A DNA stretch of 30,479 nt from Cylindrodendrum hubeiense (taxonomy: Eukaryota; Ascomycota; Sordariomycetes; Hypocreales; Nectriaceae). The position numbers were made by a program, and so were the translations under genes. This document shows positions 1 to 10,260 of the stretch, in pieces. The notes beneath the pieces were generated by a model. The model was not told where the DNA came from and made no database searches. It saw only the letters and a program-made list of their open reading frames with translations. Numbering within the stretch: the stretch's first letter is position 1; every line of letters starts with the position of its first letter. The stretch lies in the NCBI GenBank assembly GCA_014621425.1, contig JAANBB010000464.1, positions 1 through 30,479 of the forward strand. Reading direction: 5' to 3'.

Positions 1-1
1 C

Positions 2-256
2 AAGCGTGCCGCTGAGGCCGTCCTCGAGGCTGTTGGCACCGACGACGAGGACATCGACGACAAGCCCTTCGACCCGGCCTACTTCTCCAAGCGCGACGCC
101 CAGCCGTGGTGCATGCGACCTGGCCAGTCTTGCTGGAAGCGCGATGCCCACCCCGAGCCTTGGTGCATACGCCCTGGTCAGTCTTGCTGGAAGGCCAAGC
201 GAGACATCGCGGCCATGCGCACCGTGGCCCGCGGCATCGTCGACTCGCTCAACTGA
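2..256 (+). CDS. ppg1: Alpha-factor-like peptide pheromone precursor, 3' part (5' end outside window)
   Basis: Partial gene, open from the left edge; 84 residues remain before the TGA. Frame 2 carries two pheromone units. The first, QPWCMRPGQSCW (101-136), follows KR-DA. The second, HPEPWCIRPGQSCW (149-190), follows another KR-DA and ends in K-A-KR. KR is the Kex2 site and the DA dipeptide fits trimming by a Ste13-type dipeptidase. The core WCxxxGQxCW, with two Cys and terminal Trp, is the hallmark of sordariomycete alpha-type pheromones (ppg1, N. crassa ccg-4, Magnaporthe MF2). The secreted peptide is sensed by the Ste2-type receptor of the opposite mating type. An acidic spacer (residues 13-20 of the fragment) precedes the first visible unit, and a 17-residue non-pheromone tail follows the last KR. 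Signal peptide and any earlier repeats lie upstream of the window. The two units differ at Met/Ile and in their N-terminal extension. Confidence 0.9.
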   Translation, partial: KRAAEAVLEAVGTDDEDIDDKPFDPAYFSKRDAQPWCMRPGQSCWKRDAHPEPWCIRPGQSCWKAKRDIAAMRTVARGIVDSLN

Positions 257-840
257 GTACGCCAAGCACCACTCCCTCTATTTTGTGCCCCTTATTCTAA
301 CTCTTTGTTTTCATCAGGAGTTCCGTTTTCCCGCTCCTCGGCTTTCTCTACGACTTCCCTGCGAGTATCGTTATCGAGTATCATTCTTGATCACCATTTC
401 CTTCGTCTCACTTACACCACGGGACTTACAGCCACGCAAGGCCTAACACGCCTTCTTCACTTCTCCACAGCTGCGAAACCCGCAGCTCTATTTTCTGGAT
501 AACGGCTGGGGAATATTATTCCCCTGCTATTTTGGACATGCGACTTGCCCTGATCTCGAAGGTCAAGTTGCGAAAGGCGTCGCTGGAAAGCTGGTGTATG
601 CAATAGTATTTATGTATATGAATTGACAAGCATTGTCTTGAAAACCGGTCCTATCCCCAATGCATCTACTAAAACCAATGCCCGTGACACCCACCGTTTC
701 TATCATTTGCCTTTTTTTGCGCTTGGGCTCCGCCTCGCCCATAACCAGTGCGTGCTATTGTACAAATGTCGCGAACAACTGCCATGCGACCGTGGCCATT
801 AGTAACCTTGTATACAGTGGCTCCCTGGGGTAGCCGTTAT
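257..840. other. Intergenic, between convergent pheromone and SWR1 genes
   Basis: The two flanking genes end towards each other, so this 584-bp stretch should hold both 3' UTRs and poly(A) sites. I see only short chance reading frames and T-rich tracts (for example around 713-720), with no repeat or RNA gene. Confidence 0.6.
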
Positions 841-3800
841 TCATCTCTTGCGTGTGTCTTTGCCCTTTTTCTTCCCCTTTTTCTTGTCTTTGGGCAGTTC
901 CAGCTTGGTGCCCTTGAGTTGCTCCGCCATGATACGGAGCATGTAATCATCGACGTTTTGCATCCGCTCACCCCACGCGTTGTGCTCTACCTCTTCCTCC
1001 ACCAGCACGATGTCGGGTTCGTCTAGACCTCCATCTAATACCGACTTGCTGGCCGGGGTTCCTTGACGAGCTGTGGAGGTGCCTGATGCATTATTGCTGG
1101 GCTTCTCTGTGAAATCCTCCTCGTCGGCTTGGATCTCCTTCTCTGCCATACGTGCAGCAGTGACATCTTCACGGTCCTCGGCCTGTTCCAGTACACGACC
1201 GACCGTCCGATCAGAATTGCTACTGGGGCCGCCCAGCACTCGATCCAAAGCTGCGTCTGCGGCGGTGACACCCTCGCTTGTCGAGTCCACCTTGTCGCTC
1301 AAGACATCACTGACGGAAACCTTGTTGAAGTGATCAGTTGTGAATTCACCCTCCTGAATCACCACGTCATCCAACATCTGCTTCTGGGATGCCTTTCGCA
1401 GAATATTGGCCTCGATGGTGTGTTCACTGATGAGACGGTAGATGTGCACATCGCGAGTCTGTCCGATTCGATGGCATCGATCCTGACATTGCTTGTCCAT
1501 GGCGGGGTTCCAATCCTGGTCGTAAAAGATTACCGTGTCGGCACCAGTGAGGTTGATTCCAAGACCGCCAGAACGAGTCGACAAAATGAAGCAAAGGATT
1601 CGGGGGTCATGGTTGAATCGGTCAGTCAGGATTTGACGTTGTTCGACCTTGGTCGCACCATCCAAGCGGAGGTACTTGTGTCCATGAATGTTAAGGAACC
1701 GTTCCAACACGTCCAGAACCTTTGTCATTTGCGTAAAGATGAGGGCGCGATGGCCACCGGTTTGAAGCTTACGCAGCAACTTGTCGAGAATTTGGAGCTT
1801 TCCACAGTCGTATTGCAGTAGTCGTTTATCGGGGAACTGGATGCTCAGTCGCATGCGAGCTTCGTGCCAGGGATCGGGTGGAGAAGCCTTTGGCAGGAAA
1901 GGAGCCCAACGAACAGGCGCGGACAACTTAAGATCCCGGTCGGTAAACGCCTCCACTCCCTTGCGACCCAGAACAAATTGCTCCAAGTCACGAGTCACAA
2001 CAGCCGGAGTCACGCATGAAAACTTTTCGATGAGGGTCTTGTAGCTGTCGGCGCGTTGGTCGATGGTGGGGATCAGGGATTGAATGAGTGGCGACTCCTC
2101 TTCAAACCAAGCCATGATTTGCCTCGGGACCTTTGGCCGTTGCTTGTAAGGTCTCTTGTCTGTGCCGAGAGTGAGAAGCTCTACCACGTTCTTTCCATAG
2201 ATGGGTCTTTGTTGCCGGCGCAGAGCATTCAAGTAGACGCAATGTTGTAGCTCTTCGAAACGACCCCAGCGTGCTGCACTTTCGAGATATCCAATGTTGG
2301 ATTCTACAGTGGCTGGGTCCAGAGTCATGTACGACTGTTGGGCTCGAACCTTCTGGGACTCTCGAAGATCCATCAAAGCTCTGTGGGAACTCAATTGAGC
2401 GATCCGGTCGGTTTTGGCTGTAGACAGGTGCTCGTATTTGGCCGGAATGAGGTTAAGAAATCCCAGGTCGACGGTACTCATCGGCTTCAGCGCAAGCAGG
2501 GATCTCCGGATCCTTTGGTCAATCACGTCATACTCTGAAGCAATGGACTTTTGCATCCTGAACGATGTCATGATAGGTCGGTCGACGAACAGGTCAGGAT
2601 GGTTGCAGACCTTTCGAAGTTGCATCAGACAGTTGATGATTGAGAGGTAGTTTCCAGACGCCAGAGTAGCCTTGGTATCGTTTCGACCCAGGAACCCATC
2701 ATACAGCTCGCGTTGGCGCTTCGAGAGTCGGCAAAATTCCACATGCTCATACTTGCCTGGCATCTGCTTCTCGACGTCTGCCTTCAGTCGCCGAAGAAGA
2801 TATGGCCGAAGCACTTTGTGCAGTTTCGAGATAATTGCCCGTGCCTCGTCATCCATCTGCTCTCTCCCGCTCTCCAGGATCTGAGACTCGGGTTTGTGGA
2901 ACCAGTCATGGAACTCTTGCAAGTCAGCAAATCCTCCTACTCCATTCTCAGCTGGCATCAGGAAGAACAACAGTGACCAAAGTTCAGTCAGGTTGTTTTG
3001 AAGCGGGGTTCCGGTAAGCAATAGTCGAGAATGCGTGTTGAAGCCAAGAAGGGTTTGCCATCGCTGAGATTTAAAGTTCTTGATGTTGTGCGCCTCGTCA
3101 AGGATCATGTAATGCCAGCGTCGTCGTTTGAAAACTTGTTGATCCTGTAGCACGAGTTGATATGACGTGATGCAAACATTCCAAACATCGTCGTTGTTCC
3201 AACCTTGGCGTTTTCTCTTTCGCTCTTCCTGAGAACCGTAGTAGGCCAAGATCTTGAATCCAGGGCACCACTTCTTGAACTCCATTTCCCAGTTAAGCAT
3301 AACACTGGTAGGGACAATGACCAAATGCGGTCCCCAGACCTGATGGGTACAAGCCAAGTGCGCCAGTAAAGCGATAGTTTGGATAGTTTTTCCGAGACCC
3401 ATCTCATCCGCCAGGATACCGTTGGTGTTGTTTGCGTAGAGTCCGGCCAACCAGTCGAGTCCGTCACGCTGATATTCTCGCAGAGTGCCACGAAGAAGGA
3501 ACGGGACCTCGATCTTGTGTCTTGATGATGGTGGTGAAGCAGACCTACTCGCCTCCGGTTTGTCAATGATCATCCCAGCATCAGACGCGGTGTCAAAGTC
3601 GGACAGTTTAGTCTCTGAGGTGGGTGGCGGCGACAGGCTATCGTCTGAGCTCGGCGGGTTGGTGACGGGGTCCATTTCTGTCGCTTGGGGATTTTCGGTT
3701 GCAGAAGCCATAGGCTTGGTGGCATGGTCCTTATTAGCTTGGTCATCAGTCCCCGTCATGGCGGTGTCTTCATCATTGGTCTCTGGGATGGAGACATCTG

Positions 3801-6220
3801 GCGCGGCAGCGTCTGGTACAGCAGCATCCGGTGCAGCAACATCAGGTGCGGAAGTATCTGGCGCGGCAACATCTGGCGCGACAGCATCTGGCGCAACAGC
3901 ATCTGGCGCGACAGTATCTGGCGCGACAGCATCTAATGCGGAAGTATCTAGTGCAGAAGCATTCAGTTCAAATGCCTTTGTCGCGGGGGCAACTAGAGCA
4001 GGGGTATCTGGGGTCGGCGCAGTGGTAGCATCCTCGACAGGTTTGGCTGAAGGTAGTTGATCATTTCCATCGTCTTTGGTGGGGGTCGGTAGTTCCGTGG
4101 GTGCTGCGGGCGCCTCGTCCTTGACTGCTTCAGGGCTGGCATGGCCATTCTGCGTGATCTCGCCATTCACTGAGTCCGGATGCTGTACCAGAGAAACCTC
4201 GTCATCATCAGCACCATTGGAGACAAGAGTATCATCTGGGTTGACATCCGCCATCTGAGTATCCTCGCCAGTCGCGCCAGGGGTTTCTGCAGCTGCTTCC
4301 TCGTTCATCTGTTTGAGCTCTGATTTTCCGAAGAAGAGTCCAAGCAAACCACCCGCCCCGTCCTCAGATTCTCCTTCAGACTCATCTTCGTCCGACCCTC
4401 CTTCGTTGCCGTCGTCACTATCCATATCGGTCGATTCCATGTCGTCATCCATGTCAACAGACTCGTCGCTCGTCCCTGGATCCTCGGTGGCTTCAACTGC
4501 ATCTGTATCTTCCCGGCCAGTCCCGGTTGCTAGTGTGTCGGTATCCTCTGGTGCTTTTTCTAGTTCCGGAATGTTGGCATACTTTGCTCGCAGCTGGTCT
4601 TGCGTCAGACCCTCATCCACATAATCTTTCTGGTCATCATCATCTTCGTCGGCGTCGTCATCGTCGTCCAAAGACATGACATCGCTGTCCTCGTCCTCTT
4701 CGTCGTCTCCATCATCTTCGTTTGATGCAAGTCCCAGTTCGTCGTCGTCGTCGGCCAGACTCGCATCATCGGTAAGGTCGTCGAAGCCGTCCTCTTCGTC
4801 GGAGAGCTGTTCTGATTCCAGTTCCGCTTGACGGGCCTGAAGCTTCTGCTCGGAAAGGTGAACAGCCTCATTAAGGGCTGCCTTGACTCTCCGTTGCTCC
4901 TCCTGCTCCCACTCTTCCAGACGCCGACGGTTGACTTCCAATCGCACATTCTCCCAGGTGCCGAACACTGTCTTCACGACTGCCCGGTATCGGAACAGCC
5001 ACATTTCTCTGGACTCGGCTTCTATTTGTTCGGCCGATTTTGGCTGCCGCCGAAGCCATTCGTCGCGACATGCTTCCGCGACCTTCTTGGCAGACAATCG
5101 GTGTCGCTGCTGCTCGCCAATCATGAGTTTCCGGAAATTGGTCACAGCCTTGACCAAGTGATCCTGGCGAGCCCACTGTCGAGGAGGCTCCTCCTCTGCT
5201 TCTGGTAAAAACACGGAGCATCTCTCTTGAGAGAGAAGGCCTCCAGATTCAACCTCATCCTCGATTCGAAGGATCATTCTGGCATCTTTCTGCGCCATGT
5301 CATCGGTATATTGGGGCCCATCCTCGGATGCGAGCAACCCTCCATCCTCGACGGGAATGTCGCCTGCGCGTGACCAGAAATCTTCGAAGTTCGTCCCAAT
5401 CTTGGGTCTTTTGCGAACCTGGTCGGGATGAACAAGAGGGATATCACCGGATCGGCCAACTCTTAATTTTATTCTGGGCGATCGAGTCGTAGCATCGTAT
5501 TTGGGTTTTTCGTCCTCAGCATCTGCCACATCGCCGAATCGCGCCGATCGTCGAGACCGTATCGAGTGTCGAATCGGTGGAGGGGGTGAGCTTCTTCGAC
5601 GGGTAGACCGGGAGGACGTTCGGAGTTCTGGGGCAGGTTTCTTCGATGCGATTTTCGGGGTGGGAGTGGAGATGGTTTTCGTGGTGGTTTTGCTGGCGGG
5701 AGTAGACTTGTGCGAGCCATTCGGTAGCTTCTTCGAGTTTCCATTGAGCAACTGAGGTTCAGCCTTCGCTGGAGTGGCACTTTTTCCGTTGATAGATCGT
5801 CGTGTCACCCGTTTTCTGCTTGGGGGAGGTGAGCTCGAGGGGGAGGGTGTTAATGCGGCCAGATTTGCGCCGGCCGTTCTGGGTGAAGGAGGTAGGGCCG
5901 TCGGCGTCGATTCGTTTCCATGGCGGTGACTCGGGTTTGATCTTTTTAGCAGAGCCCGGAGGCGTCGAGTCTCGAGTGCGGCGTCGCTTGGCTGGTCGCT
6001 CATCGTCGGGGCCGTGGCCATTCGGGGAGGAGTCATGGACGTGGCCGTTGGTCTTGGGCGTCGTTTCTCGCTCGGCTTCCCCAGCGCCGTCAGCGCCGGG
6101 TTTTGTCCCGTTCAACGCGTCATGGCCATCCGATCGTAGCAGCGGCGCGTCATCTTCGAGCTTGGGGGCATCGGAGTTCGAGGAAGGCAGCACGTTGTCG
6201 GGCGACGCGGTCTCAGGCAT
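841..6220 (-). CDS. swr1: SWR1, Swi2/Snf2-family ATPase of the SWR1 chromatin-remodelling complex (apparent frameshift near N-terminus)
   Basis: Catalytic subunit that exchanges H2A for H2A.Z in nucleosomes. It is about 1,792 residues if read from the ATG at 6220 with one base skipped near 5822-5826. In order: a basic N-terminal segment with SPPWKR and NGRRKSGR motifs; an HSA domain (about 343-440) that binds actin and Arp4; long acidic tracts (about 475-600); an APDxx pentapeptide array (about 754-811); helicase lobe 1 with Walker A ILADEMGLGKT (about 934) and DEAH box (about 1040); the long insertion typical of INO80/SWR1 ATPases; helicase lobe 2 with STRSGGLGINL and DRCHRIGQTRD (about 1488-1600); and a Lys-rich C-terminus. 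From 6036 to the stop the frame is uninterrupted and intron-free. From 6220 to about 5830 the conserved N-terminus lies in a different frame, so an automatic annotation could start wrongly at 6036. It is divergently transcribed from the complex I gene. Confidence 0.95.
3794..3963 (-). repeat. 15-bp coding minisatellite in SWR1
   Basis: About eleven tandem copies of a 15-bp unit (on + resembling GCAACATCTGGCGCG) encode APDxx pentapeptides (APDAV, APDVA, APDTS and variants, grading into ALDTS at the N-terminal end). It lies in the disordered linker between the acidic region and the ATPase, and unit length keeps frame. A 191-codon frame on the opposite strand (3485-4060) is a by-product of the same repeat. 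Confidence 0.85.
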
Positions 6221-6692
6221 AGTAGCAACGTGGAGCCGGGAGACGCAGCAGGCGAGGTCTCTGCGAAGCTATCATTTGCAGGGGCGAAATTAATGTCTAC
6301 GGAATCGTAGCGCTTCAGCGGATTCTCATACAAAGTCTGCACATGATCAGAGGCCTGGAGGGCGAGCTGCGTCGGATTTTGTCGCAAAATCCCGTTTCGT
6401 CAGCAAAACTTTTGAACTTGGGGGAGAGGCGAGGATGCACGCCCTGAACCTGGACTCGACTAACCGAAAAGAGGTGCGCACGCGCCTGGCGTGCCACCGT
6501 AGGTGCCTGAGGCGCCAACTTTCGGTTGAGAATCATCACGGCCTCGATTGGCTAAAGCTTCGACGAAGAGCCATCACATCACGTCACAGAGCAATTGGGC
6601 GCCGGCACCACTGTCCACTCGCCCGAGGTGCGTCGCTTCGGACTCATTGAGACATGATCAATTGATGGAACTGACTTTAGCTACCTCGACAG
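6221..6692. promoter_or_regulatory. Bidirectional promoter region, SWR1 / NDUFB8-type gene
   Basis: These 472 bp separate two divergent start codons and must hold both core promoters. A CCAAT element lies on the minus strand (ATTGG at 6547-6551), a common HAP-complex site in fungal respiratory promoters. I see no TATA consensus close to either gene. Assignment of the CCAAT box to the complex I gene is inference. Confidence 0.5.
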
Positions 6693-7324
6693 ATGCTCCC
6701 TCAACGAATCATACGGGCCTCTGCCCTGCGCAACGGCGTGTCGGCTGCTCGACGACTGCCAACAATCCAGCGCCGATGCTTCCTCCCTCACGCGTACACC
6801 GATAAGAAGACGATCGATGAAAAGTATCCCGAGCCTCCTAAGCTGAGCGAAGCCGAGGATCCCGGCATGGTTAGTTGCCGAATGGTGGTGGAATAAAAGA
6901 CCCGCGGTGCTGATGGATAATATCGCAGAACGGTGGCTACATCAACCCTCCCCGAATCAAGCGCCAGTTCCGCGACCCCCACGGCAACTGGTGGGATCCC
7001 CAGGAGCGACGAAACTTCGGCGAGCCCATCCACGAGGATAACGACACTCTCGGCATTTTCTCCCCCTGGGAGTACACCTGGACCACCACCGGCCCCGGTC
7101 TGATCATGGTTGGCACCTTCATTGCTGTCTTCCTCAGCGTCACCGGCGTCGTCTACCTCAACTATCCCGACCTGGTCGCTTACCCCCGAGAGTTTGAGAA
7201 TGGTCTGCAGCGAGAGCTGGGTGGCCCCGGAGCTGTGAGGGTAGGTGATCCGTGGCCCGCTTGGCCGAGCACATGCTAACAAGATGGTGTACAGGCTCGC
7301 ATGGATGGTGATGAGGCCCCATGA
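6693..7324 (+). CDS. Mitochondrial complex I accessory subunit, NDUFB8/ASHI type (about 20 kDa)
   Basis: Three exons: 6693-6869, 6929-7240 and 7295-7324. The introns are 59 nt (GTTAGT..CAG) and 54 nt (GTAGGT..ACAG, branch GCTAAC at 7275-7280). The spliced protein has 172 residues, about the size of the fungal 20.1-kDa NADH:ubiquinone oxidoreductase subunit. Residues 1-33 are Arg-rich with no acidic residues, a typical mitochondrial presequence. A matrix-side segment follows (GGYINPPRIKRQFRDP, then GNWWDPQERRNFGEP), which is characteristic of the family. One membrane helix (about residues 113-135) and a short tail complete it. It is an accessory subunit of the membrane arm of complex I. The last exon encodes only nine residues. 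The start is chosen because it gives the presequence; upstream ATGs are in other frames or precede stops. Confidence 0.9.
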
Positions 7325-8255
7325 GCGGGATATCTCATTTGTACATAACTAAAGAATGGCAAGGATTCAATGGATTTCGAGTGGACTCATAAACCAACCA
7401 AGAGGTGTGCCCGTTAGATGGTGGCAATGGCAACCCATTTGTGCACATCGTCTCCTTGTCGGTAGGGGTTCCCTACGCCCTTGTGACAATTGTTCAGTGA
7501 ACAAGGTATGCTTCACATTTCTAGTCATCTGTCGTGTATTCGTATTCCACGTTGTTTGTTGTGAATTCGCCAGTGCCAGCCAGTGAGTCAAATGCCGCGC
7601 AGCCCATCCACCATGACCTCCAAATCCGGCACAGACCTACCTTGGTTAGGTATTGGATGGAAGGCAGCCTCAGGTACCCAATGAGCCTTATCCCCCAGCT
7701 TCTGAACGCCCTTTTCATCGGAGCCTACCAGTAGAACCTTGAGAGGCTCTATCTCTTTCCGCACAAGCCCCTCCAAGTGTCGTCATTGGCTGTGATCGTT
7801 TGTGCCTGGCGGTTATTCAGGGAAGGAACACCATCCTCGGTTGAGCTGTGTTCTGAGTGGCAATCTCTCAATGGAGCCAACTCTTTTTCAGCTGGACAAG
7901 GTGCTCAACCCGCCCTGGAAGCTCTTGAGAAGTTTGTCTCTTGCCTCACTTCTTCCTCTTCCGCTTCTGCATCGTCACCATCACCATCACCCCGGACTAC
8001 CAACGTAACAAGGCGAGTCCGACTGAGAAGTTCTGCACACTGCTGCTGCCTCGGACACCATGGCAAACCCCGTCTTTGTTCTCGCCCTTCCAGGCATTAA
8101 CCTCTCTGCAGCACCACCAACGACAGCATCTTGGCCCTCCTCTATTTCTTGTGTCAACTCTCTCCAGTCGTTCCAGTGTGCATCCACTCTCTCTGCCGTC
8201 TCATCTTTTCGTTCGTTTCTTTTCTGGTTCAATCTCGCATCGCGCACCAGTCAAT
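7325..8255. other. Intergenic, upstream of the six-exon conserved gene
   Basis: 931 bp without a convincing gene. The last 300 bp (about 7930-8240) are rich in CT tracts, usual for the 5' region of filamentous-fungal genes, so this is probably promoter plus 5' UTR. A 62-codon minus-strand frame at 7588-7776 begins with TTG and has no recognisable motif. Confidence 0.5.
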
Positions 8256-10260
8256 ATGAGGTATGAAGACTGGGATATCCTCCTCTTTCCTCGGGGTTGC
8301 GAGGTTCCTATGAAGGAGTTCAAAGTGGCCTGCCATGTTGTTCACGATACGGGTAAGTCAACGGGTACCAATCCCTTTGTGCCTTGTATACGATCTTGGA
8401 TTGCAAGGTCCAACTAACTTTGTCTCAGAGTTCTCCCAAACCAACGGCTCTTTCGGCATCCCGACGCTCTGCTGCTTTGTTCCGAGTCTGGCAGCTGGCA
8501 CGCCATTCCAGATCTCCATCCACTCGTGGACCGTCCCTGCAATCAGTCAGTTCACAAAAACGTACTCTGAGTACCCCAATAGTGTCAAATTCGAGGCCCG
8601 GCTCTTCGTTGATGGTCGTCTCGTTGCGTAGGGCCTCCGTTGTTTAATCATCAGCGTTTCCCAACCAGGCTGACATCACTCCTCTAGATCCACATCCATT
8701 GATCGGAAGAGTGATTGGCCACATGTCATCGCTCACAGCTTCAGTAAGATTTTCAGGACCGTCCTGCTTTCTACGTGGGAAGGTGCTAACACTCCGTCCA
8801 GACTTTTCCAAGAATGGTGACCTGGAGTCACTCAAATTCCCTCTGTTTCAACAAGAGCTCCTTCAGCAGAATTACTGGAGTCCCGCCGATGACCTGGGCA
8901 GAATCAAGCTTGTCATCAGTGAAGGCTTCCCACGCGATTCCTTGTCCTTACCCATGGAGCGAGTCAAGAATATCGTCGCCTTCTCCTTCCAGCATGCTCC
9001 CCTAGGTATGGAGGCGCCACCTTTGTGCTCCCCTAGAAGATGACCTGGGTCAGCTAACTAATGTTGTCTTCTATTTTAGAGATTCTTGAAAGCTCATCGA
9101 TTGCTTGGCCGAATCCATCTATGTGGCGTCGGACTCCATTCACTGCCTCAATGCCAGTTCCTACCTACCCATCGGATGACGCCAAATCCCACGCACACTC
9201 CCCGAGGCGCCGACCTCCCGGACTACAGGGAGTCGCAGCGGGAAATACTGCGCCCATGATCCAGGGGATCATGTCTGAGATTTCTGCAAACTGTGAGCCC
9301 AGGAACCAAGCGCTGTCTAGCTGTCCCGTTGAGGAACCTGCCGGCTTTGGAGGTCCTGGCCTGTTCGAGGACTCCAACACTTACTTTGAGTGGCTGGGGA
9401 GCATGAACACGGGCATGCACGACGTTTCTCCATCATTCACGGCCACTGCTTCAAAGTCTCGCAGGTCCAAGACAAGCACCGACATTAGCATGCCAGATTA
9501 CACATCTTCCACACACGGGGGCCAAATGTCCATTTCTGGAGACGGACCATTCGCCATGGCATCCTTTCAGCCCGAGGATGACGTTAACACTGGGCATATG
9601 AAGGTCCCATCTAATACGCCCACTAGAGGACAGGGCGTGTATGAATCAGAGGGTTTGCTACCCCCCGATCTATTAATGGCAACATGCTAACACATTCGAG
9701 GTATCCCTTTCCCAATCATCACCCACGATAGCGGGATTCCCGCCGATCTAGCCAACTCGTTGACAAACTCGCTGCTCAACCAGGCCATGCCCTTCCAGCG
9801 GCGCGCTGCAAACATGCCCGTTTCGATGGCTGAGCCCCGGTCTCGAAAAGAAACCCGCATGCGTCGACCCACTCCATCAACGATTTCTTCAATTTCGACT
9901 ACTGGGCAGAGTTCTCAAGAACGGCGAAAATGGTCACAACAGTCGAGCATTCCCTCCGGGGGGGTCATCCCAATCTCCCTGGTTAGGTCACAGACGAAGA
10001 GTCCCAAGGACTTGACTTGCTCGGAGATCAATCAGCGAACTCCCTCGATGGGCAAGTTCGGAGCCAACCTGGCGAACTTGGCGGGGCAAGAAAATATTCT
10101 GGAGACACACAGTTTTTCTGACAAGGGAAACAAGCGAGTTCGTCACTTTACCCCAGGATCAGCAAAGACGATTGAGGAGGAGGATGAACCCCGACGAGCC
10201 AGCCCTCGTATCCGGCTCACCCCATTCGCAGAGGGTAGCCCAACAGCTCGGTCAGGCTAA
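8256..10260 (+). CDS. Conserved fungal protein of unknown function, six exons
   Basis: Exons 8256-8352, 8429-8627, 8688-8743, 8802-9005, 9080-about 9652 and about 9701-10260 give 562 residues. The first four introns (76, 60, 58, 74 nt) have clean GT/AG ends, with a consensus branch site visible in three of them, and all junctions keep frame. Residues 1-205 look globular and conserved in style: MRYEDWDILLFP at the start, a block around LPMERVKNIVAFSFQHAPL, then SSIAWPNPSMW. From memory this pattern occurs in uncharacterised proteins across Pezizomycotina; I cannot assign a function. The rest is disordered and Ser/Pro-rich, with basic patches (SRKETRMRRP, KRVRHFTP) that could be nuclear localisation signals, suggesting a regulatory role (inference). 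The fifth intron is the weak point: 9653-9700 has branch GCTAAC and a good acceptor but a poor donor (GTTTGC), while 9639-9731 has the better donor GTATGA; both keep frame. Confidence 0.8.

Noticed and set aside
1129..1821. 230-codon plus-strand frame
   Set aside because: Fully antisense to the SWR1 helicase C-terminal lobe, which is clearly the coding strand.
3485..4060. 191-codon plus-strand frame rich in SGA repeats
   Set aside because: Antisense image of the SWR1 minisatellite and acidic linker; no independent evidence.
5762..5801. A 40-nt intron (minus-strand GTGACA..CCAG) to resolve the SWR1 frame change
   Set aside because: It has the right length modulo 3, but it is shorter than any other intron here, lacks a good branch site, and would remove the basic KRVTRR segment that continues the conserved N-terminus.
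841..6036. Taking ATG 6036 as the SWR1 start
   Set aside because: The frame is open there, but its first 65 or so residues are low-complexity, while the other frame from 6220 carries motifs typical of the SWR1 N-terminus.
7588..7776. 62-codon minus-strand frame in the promoter of the six-exon gene
   Set aside because: Looks mildly protein-like but starts with TTG, is bounded by stops on both sides, and has no matching exon nearby.
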